Shown here piece after piece: positions 59,311-64,000 of a stretch of DNA of 64,000 nt. The DNA comes from Dyadobacter sp. SG02 (GTDB lineage: Bacteria > Bacteroidota > Bacteroidia > Cytophagales > Spirosomataceae). The stretch's first letter is position 1. Every line of letters starts with the position of its first letter. The notes beneath the pieces are model-generated. The model was not told the origin of the DNA. It made no database searches and saw only the letters and a list, made by a program, of their open reading frames with translations. The position numbers were made by a program, and so were the translations under genes. The stretch spans positions 124,001 through 188,000 of the forward strand of contig NZ_FNYL01000010.1 in assembly GCF_900109045.1 (NCBI RefSeq). The letters are read 5' to 3'.

Positions 59311-60227
59311 ACGTTCTCGGAGCTGTTGTACTTAATCACATATTGCGGCTGCCCGCTTTGCGCCATAAAACTTTTGCCGATATATTCCCCCAAAACACTT
59401 AGCAGCATGCATTGAATACCGCCGATAAAAATAATAGTGGCCGTTACCACCTGCCAGCCTTTTGGGTCGGGCCCGATGATCCACTGCAAGGTCAGGAAAA
59501 GTAAAAGCAAGAAACCCAAACTGAACAGCCCCACACCGATCGGTACAAAAAGGCGGATCGGCAGCGACGAATAGCAGAAAAGGATATTCAGGAAAAGCGA
59601 GATCAGCTTGTGAAATGTGTAGTTCGAAGCGCCTTCTTCACGCTTTTCGTGTGCTACCTGCACGGTACCGATATTTCGTGTGATCCGGAATATCAGCCCG
59701 TCGATGTAAGGATAAGGCCCGTGGTATTTGATAATTTCCTGCACCACTTCCTGCCGGATCAGTTTGAAGCTCGACAAGTACAGGTCCTTGGGTTTATTCA
59801 AAAGGTAACTCGTAAGCCAGTTCACAAACCGGCTGCCCATATTCCGGCCGACAGAGTGCTGTTTTTTGGCGTAATGCGTGTAAACAACGTCATAATCCCC
59901 CGATTCGGCGGTTTCCACCAGCTTCAATATCTCTTCCGGCGGGTTCTGAAAATCGTCGTCGATCATCACGCAATAGTTACCGTAAGCCCAGTTCAGCCCG
60001 CACATCACCGCATTGAATTCACCGTAATTCCGGCGCAGCGAAATGAAACGCACATTGGCATAGGCATCCGACAACTCGCGGCATACCTGCTCCGAGCGGT
60101 CCCGGCTGCCGTCGTTCACCATCACGATTTCAAAGGATATTTCCGACAAAGTCGCTTGCAGCTTTTCGATCAGCGGCCGGATGGTCTTTTCGCTGTTGTA
60201 AACCGGGATGATGACCGATAGCTTCAT
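59307..60227 (-). CDS. Glycosyltransferase family 2 (ArnC/DPM1-like with C-terminal membrane helices)
   Basis: 306 residues. GT2 start [22 protein letters not shown], nucleotide-sugar motif [11 protein letters not shown] and catalytic [14 protein letters not shown]. Two C-terminal helices ([22 protein letters not shown] and [25 protein letters not shown]) as in polyprenyl-phosphate glycosyltransferases (DPMS, ArnC, GtrB). Likely loads a sugar onto undecaprenyl phosphate at the inner membrane. Overlaps neighbours by ATGA at both ends. Confidence 0.9.
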   Translation of the reverse strand: MKLSVIIPVYNSEKTIRPLIEKLQATLSEISFEIVMVNDGSRDRSEQVCRELSDAYANVRFISLRRNYGEFNAVMCGLNWAYGNYCVMIDDDFQNPPEEILKLVETAESGDYDVVYTHYAKKQHSVGRNMGSRFVNWLTSYLLNKPKDLYLSSFKLIRQEVVQEIIKYHGPYPYIDGLIFRITRNIGTVQVAHEKREEGASNYTFHKLISLFLNILFCYSSLPIRLFVPIGVGLFSLGFLLLLFLTLQWIIGPDPKGWQVVTATIIFIGGIQCMLLSVLGEYIGKSFMAQSGQPQYVIKYNSSENV

Positions 60228-61318
60228 TGAAGATCGAATTGATTGACGGTTTGGATGATATAAGCCACCTCCTCGTCCGTCAGAACCGGGTTGAGCGGCA
60301 AGCTGATCACCTGCTGGTGAATCTGCTCGGTCAAAGGCAAATGTAAATCTTTAAATTCTTTGTAGGCCAATTGCTTATGAATGGGCTGCGGATAATGGAC
60401 GTTCGTTTGCACGCCATGCGCATCGAGGAACGTGATGAACTCCGCGCGCCGCGGGTGCCGTACCACAAAGAGGTGCCACGCGTCTTCGGAAATCCGGTCG
60501 GCGGGAGGCAATGTGAGCTCTCTGCATTTCAACTCCTGCAAATACCGGCCAGCTATTTCGCGGCGTCGGGCATTTTCAGGATCGAGGTAAGGTAGCTTCA
60601 CGCTGAGAATAGCTGCCTGCATTTCGTCCAGACGGCTGTTTACGCCCTGATACTCATTCTGGTACCGGATTACCGAACCGTAGTTACGCAGGTAACGTAT
60701 CTTTTCGGCCAATGCAGCATCATTGGTCGTAATGGCTCCGGCATCGCCCAGGGCACCCAGGTTTTTGGTAGGATAAAAACTGAATGCCGTCGCGTGCGCC
60801 CACGTACCTACTTTCCTGCCCGCATGCGTAGCCCCGTGTGCCTGCGCGGCGTCGGTGATCACTTTCAGATCGTGTTTTTCAGCGATGTCAAGAATATCCG
60901 CTATTTCACAGCTTCTTCCGTAAAGGTCGACGGTGATAATGGCTTTCGTCCGCGGCGTAATGGCTTGTTCGATCAGCGCGGGGTCGATCAGCATCGTGTG
61001 CGGATCGGGCTCTACGAAGACCGGCGTCAGGTGCAGGTAACTCACCGGCAGTACCGAAGCGATGTAAGTATTGGCCGGCACGATGATCTCGCTGTCTTTG
61101 GGTAAATCCATCGCCAGCAATATCAATGTGATCGCGTCCAGCCCATTGGCCGTCCCGACGCAATGCGCCGCTTCACAGTAGGCTGCGAAGTTTTTTTCAA
61201 ATGTTTTCAATTCATTGCCCAGAATGTACCAGCCCGAGCGGATCACCCGAAGGGAAGCATCTTCGATCGCTTGCAGATAAGGGGCATTTACCTGATTTAA
61301 ATCCAGAAATGGGATCAT
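60224..61318 (-). CDS. DegT/DnrJ/EryC1/StrS sugar aminotransferase (FdtB/QdtB-like)
   Basis: 364 residues. [85 protein letters not shown] and [17 protein letters not shown] with the PLP lysine are all family marks. FdtB-type enzymes make dTDP-3-amino-3,6-dideoxy sugars. Directly after a FdtA-like ketoisomerase gene, so the pair likely yields dTDP-Fuc3N or dTDP-Qui3N. RmlA/RmlB enzymes are not in the window. Confidence 0.9.
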   Translation of the reverse strand: MIPFLDLNQVNAPYLQAIEDASLRVIRSGWYILGNELKTFEKNFAAYCEAAHCVGTANGLDAITLILLAMDLPKDSEIIVPANTYIASVLPVSYLHLTPVFVEPDPHTMLIDPALIEQAITPRTKAIITVDLYGRSCEIADILDIAEKHDLKVITDAAQAHGATHAGRKVGTWAHATAFSFYPTKNLGALGDAGAITTNDAALAEKIRYLRNYGSVIRYQNEYQGVNSRLDEMQAAILSVKLPYLDPENARRREIAGRYLQELKCRELTLPPADRISEDAWHLFVVRHPRRAEFITFLDAHGVQTNVHYPQPIHKQLAYKEFKDLHLPLTEQIHQQVISLPLNPVLTDEEVAYIIQTVNQFDLQ

Positions 61319-61710
61319 TGAGACACTGTCTGGATTAGCTGGTTCAGGGGATAAGGTTCGTCGATATAATCGGCTTTGTCGTAATATTCATTGGACAGTA
61401 CCAAAAGGATGGCATCGTCCGAGAAAGAATCCATGATGTGCCAGTCTTTGGGTTCGAGGATCAGGCACGACACCGGATTGTCGAGAAGGAAAATCTCCTC
61501 TTTCTCCCCGTCGTTGGAGTATATACGACAGCTCCCGTGGATACAAACCAGGGCATTCCAGGTTTTGTGATGCCTGTGGCCACCTCTCTGCGTCTCACTC
61601 GCGCCGTAAATGTAAAATACGCGTTTGATCGTGCCAGGGATGATTTTTTCAAAGACTGTGAGGTTACCCGATCCGGTATTAAATGTATCGAGCTTTACTA
61701 AAAGCGGCAT
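61315..61710 (-). CDS. FdtA/QdtA-like cupin, dTDP-4-keto-6-deoxyhexose 3,4-ketoisomerase
   Basis: 131 residues. Cupin with [27 protein letters not shown] and [37 protein letters not shown], matching the FdtA/QdtA/WxcM sugar isomerase family (RHxH active-site pattern in place of metal). Converts dTDP-4-keto-6-deoxyglucose to the 3-keto form that the next enzyme aminates. First gene of a four-gene operon with 4-bp overlaps. The choice between gluco and galacto products cannot be made here. Confidence 0.85.
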   Translation of the reverse strand: MPLLVKLDTFNTGSGNLTVFEKIIPGTIKRVFYIYGASETQRGGHRHHKTWNALVCIHGSCRIYSNDGEKEEIFLLDNPVSCLILEPKDWHIMDSFSDDAILLVLSNEYYDKADYIDEPYPLNQLIQTVSQ

Positions 61711-61815
61711 AAGGCAATTTCTAAGTTGTTAGGGTGTGGCTAAAACTCTTTCATGTACGCGATCTTCTTCAAAAGTAACCGTTTAGTAAATGTCAGATAT
61801 TTTTCCTTTAAAATA

Positions 61816-61823
61816 CAAAAATA
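61816..61823 (-). promoter_or_regulatory. -7 promoter box (TATTTTTG) for the amino-sugar operon
   Basis: Minus-strand TATTTTTG is an exact TAnnTTTG match about 105 bp before the cupin start; no good -33 is apparent. Confidence 0.35.
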
Positions 61824-61960
61824 CCTTTCACATAAAAAAATCGGTTACCCTCAGGCAAGGCTTAATGATCATTTAACGCATACCGGCCGTTAACGCCACA
61901 CCTTGGCGTTGACCAATGTCGAAAGGTATTGGTTGGGAAAGGACGAAAATAATCGGCGAG

Positions 61961-62003
61961 ACCCCTATCCGGGCGACCCTATGCGGGCCACCCTATGCGG
62001 GCC
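61961..62003. repeat. Three tandem 14/15-bp repeats
   Basis: Units ACCCCTATCCGGGCG (61961-61975), ACCCTATGCGGGCC (61976-61989) and ACCCTATGCGGGCC (61990-62003), the last two identical. They abut the stop of the minus-strand membrane protein gene at 62005. A recent slippage minisatellite, of unknown role. Confidence 0.7.
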
Positions 62004-62004
62004 A

Positions 62005-63204
62005 CTAACTGAACAGCCCCCATTGCAGGCGGTGGTCGATCAGCATGAACAGTTTGACCGGGAATGGTTCGAGCCAGAGTATTTTGTTGTAGCCCATATA
62101 AAAAACCTGCGGATGGGCCACGCAGACGACCATCGTAAAAAACAGGATGAGCCGCACTGTTGACGTAGAGGAGGTTTCGATTAATATAAAAGCGGCCAGC
62201 AGAATGAATGGAAAGCCGTACGACAGCGCTCTGTCGATGTCGTGGACGTAGATACCGGTAGCCACCAGCACCACAAAACCGGCCATCAGTGCAAGCAGAA
62301 GCCAGTAGCGCCGGGTAAGGCACAGCACAGCGAACGCCGCGAGCAAAAGTAGCCAGGTTCCTTCGAACGCCCCCCACATACTGCTGCCCAGCCCGTTCCG
62401 GTGGGCATTGGCGAGCAACACCGGCGTACCGAGCGTAGAATAGGAATGATGGGGAAAATAAGTCGTCTGCACATACTCCCGGATCGCGAAATAAATCGCC
62501 CAGGCCACCCAAACAATCAGGCTCTCGCCGGTAAAGGCCGATTTAAGCAAACCCGGAACACCAAAATTATTGCTGCGGTAAGCCTTCGTACCCATCCACC
62601 AGAGCAACAGATAACCTCCCGCCACCACGGCCCGCTCGTCGGTAAAGAATGCGATTTGAAGCGAGAGGAATATCACGAGCGGATTTTTACTCAATAATGC
62701 CAGTAACAGGAAGAAAAACGCGAATTCGTCGCCATACCCGTGCACATCCGCGAACGCCCATACGCTTACGAAGATATTGGCAATGGCCGTCACAAACAGC
62801 GCGGTGATGACCTTGTCGCCTGAAACGGAATAGACGTAGCCAGCTACTTTATACAGGAATAATACCCCCAAAACGGCCTGGATGATCAGGATCAGCAACA
62901 CATTGTGGCCGGTCAGGAAGGAAAGTGCCGGTAATGTCCAGCGGAAGATCATATTCTCCCGGCGGACGTCGTAGTCCATGTCTTTCGGATGGAGAATGTC
63001 CTGGGCCTGGTTCTGGATAAAAACCCAGGCATCGAGGCTCACCCCATTATTTTTCAAATGATCAAACAGCAGCGAATAGGGCGGAAAAGCCAGAAAAAGC
63101 GACAGTGCGACAGCAAAAAAAGTAAGTTTCCATAACCAGTTCTTTCCCGATAACTGTGCTTCAATCCAAAGGAGAGTCGACCCGTAAAAATTTTCCAAAA
63201 GCAT
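62005..63204 (-). CDS. Polytopic membrane protein of unknown function (GT-C-like)
   Basis: 399 residues with around 9-10 hydrophobic helices. No catalytic motif that I recognise with certainty. Points of interest are ENMIFRWTLPALSFLTGHN early, SVWAFADVHGYGDEFAFFFLLLALLS with acidic residues between helices (as in GT-C sugar transferases), and FPHHSYSTLGTPVLLANAHRN. Location upstream of the amino-sugar operon on the same strand suggests an envelope-glycan part, for instance a GT-C transferase; this is inference. The gap to the cupin gene is 294 bp and contains the operon promoter and 14-bp repeats. Confidence 0.65.
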   Translation of the reverse strand: MLLENFYGSTLLWIEAQLSGKNWLWKLTFFAVALSLFLAFPPYSLLFDHLKNNGVSLDAWVFIQNQAQDILHPKDMDYDVRRENMIFRWTLPALSFLTGHNVLLILIIQAVLGVLFLYKVAGYVYSVSGDKVITALFVTAIANIFVSVWAFADVHGYGDEFAFFFLLLALLSKNPLVIFLSLQIAFFTDERAVVAGGYLLLWWMGTKAYRSNNFGVPGLLKSAFTGESLIVWVAWAIYFAIREYVQTTYFPHHSYSTLGTPVLLANAHRNGLGSSMWGAFEGTWLLLLAAFAVLCLTRRYWLLLALMAGFVVLVATGIYVHDIDRALSYGFPFILLAAFILIETSSTSTVRLILFFTMVVCVAHPQVFYMGYNKILWLEPFPVKLFMLIDHRLQWGLFS

Positions 63205-63252
63205 AGGACGGCGTGGGCAAATAGGCTCAAATATACATTTAATGTGTGATAC

Positions 63253-64000
63253 TCATTTCCAGCTCGGCACGATCCGGCTGCCTTCCTCGCTTTCGGTAAT
63301 GCGCAGGTATGTCTGGATTTCCTGTTGCAGGTCCTCGACGTGGCTGATAATTCCTACAATCCTGTTCTCCTTTCTCAATGATTTTAACGTTTCAAAGACC
63401 GTTTGTAATGCATTTTTATCGAGTGAGCCAAACCCTTCGTCGAGGAAGAAAAAGTTGTGCTTCGATTCATTGCGTACGTGTATGTGATCCGCGAGCGCGA
63501 GCGCGAGCGACAATGCCGCCTGAAATTTCTGCCCACCCGAAAGCGTTTTCAGCAACCGCATATGCCCGCCGTTGAGCAAGTCCCTCACCCAGAAGCTATT
63601 GCCTTCCCCGAGTTCGAGGTGGAGCTGCTGGTGGGTCATTTGATGAAACCGGTGGTTGGCTGCCTGAATCAGATTTTGCAGGTAAATGCTCGAAGCATAA
63701 TCTACAAACCCGCTGGAACGGAACAGTTTCGCGAGATCGTCGAGATGCTCTTTTCTGAGCTGCAAACGGCCTTTTTCCGCCAGGAGCGCAGCTTTTTTGC
63801 CCAGGTCTTCGGCCATTTGTTTCAGCCGCCCGCCAATATTTCCTTCTTCCTTCCGCTGCGAGTTCAGGTTTTCGTTCAGCGTATTTTTTAATGCAGTTAC
63901 CTCCTCGTGTTTGGCTGCATCATATTGCTCCCCGGCATGATCTTCGAGCAGGCTTTTCAACTCGGCGCCGGTTGTTTCGAGCGACATTTTAAACTCGTCG
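63253..64000 (-). CDS. sbcC: SbcC-family ATPase/exonuclease subunit, C-terminal part (5' end outside window)
   Basis: About 249 residues; the frame continues without a stop to the window edge, so the beginning is missing. A coiled coil leads (KNTLNENLNSQRKEEGNIGGRLKQMAEDLG), then the C-terminal ATP-binding lobe: LKTLSGGQKFQAALSLALAL (ABC signature), HNFFFLDEGFGSLDKNAL (Walker B and D loop) and VGIISHVEDLQQEI (H switch). SbcC with SbcD trims DNA hairpins and ends, including cruciforms formed by palindromes. sbcD would be expected upstream of the window on this strand. Ends 48 bp from the membrane protein gene. Confidence 0.9.
   Translation of the reverse strand, partial: DEFKMSLETTGAELKSLLEDHAGEQYDAAKHEEVTALKNTLNENLNSQRKEEGNIGGRLKQMAEDLGKKAALLAEKGRLQLRKEHLDDLAKLFRSSGFVDYASSIYLQNLIQAANHRFHQMTHQQLHLELGEGNSFWVRDLLNGGHMRLLKTLSGGQKFQAALSLALALADHIHVRNESKHNFFFLDEGFGSLDKNALQTVFETLKSLRKENRIVGIISHVEDLQQEIQTYLRITESEEGSRIVPSWK

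Overview
The window reads as chromosomal DNA from a Bacteroidota bacterium, most likely a Cytophagales/Spirosomataceae member of Dyadobacter type. This rests on the protein families (MbnP, YpdA, DUF4136, M56-TonB fusions, TonB receptor with carboxypeptidase-like N-terminus, class-specific DUFs), near absence of Shine-Dalgarno sequences, and several exact copies of the Bacteroidota -7 promoter box TAnnTTTG. The genus is an inference. No tRNA, rRNA, transposase, phage or CRISPR array was seen.

Layout. 1-7.0 kb: 3' part of an exopolysaccharide/capsule operon (BY-kinase C-terminus, neuB-neuC-neuA for a CMP-nonulosonic acid, a GT-B glycosyltransferase, a Wzy/WaaL-type polymerase, a GT4 transferase), all overlapping and co-directional. 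7.4-10.7 kb: TerC, DNA primase, DUF4136 lipoprotein. 10.8-13.3 kb: YtxH, Ycf48-like and YpdA proteins. 13.4-19.1 kb: pabB-pabC-priA-pyk, closed by a strong terminator. 19.2-23.8 kb: Uma2 protein, then a BlaI-type repressor under a promoter with two tandem dyads, and two tandem M56 peptidase-TonB fusions. 23.8-26.8 kb: Gfo/Idh/MocA oxidoreductase, ExbB-ExbD, second Uma2. 27.0-28.1 kb: two Bacteroidota-specific envelope proteins. 28.2-35.4 kb: a probable copper locus (MbnP, diheme MbnH/MauG-like enzyme, two paralogous Cx9Cx3C membrane proteins, TonB receptor, PepSY protein, DUF6787). 35.7-47.6 kb: MscS, Ffh, envelope proteins, a lone nuoN, DUF6934 pair, TraB/GumN, M28 peptidase, TypA. 48.8-52.5 kb: glutamate dehydrogenase, an unusual 10-bp-periodic inverted repeat array, a histidine kinase, a Dabb protein, a DnaA-box cluster and a small lipoprotein. 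52.6-57.6 kb: KefC/KefF-like antiporter system, quinone reductase, TetR regulator and SDR, all on the minus strand. 57.7-64.0 kb: PIG-L deacetylase, a four-gene amino-sugar/glycosyltransfer operon with ATGA overlaps, a polytopic membrane protein and the C-terminus of SbcC.

How it fits together. Two surface-glycan modules lie near the window ends. The middle mixes housekeeping genes (replication, folate, glycolysis, SRP, translation GTPase) with envelope and metal functions. The most unusual non-coding structures are the GTCA/TGAC decamer array at 50.1-50.4 kb and the paired DnaA-box dyads at 52.0-52.1 kb. The most interesting gene set is the MbnP/MbnH locus with its duplicated small cysteine proteins.
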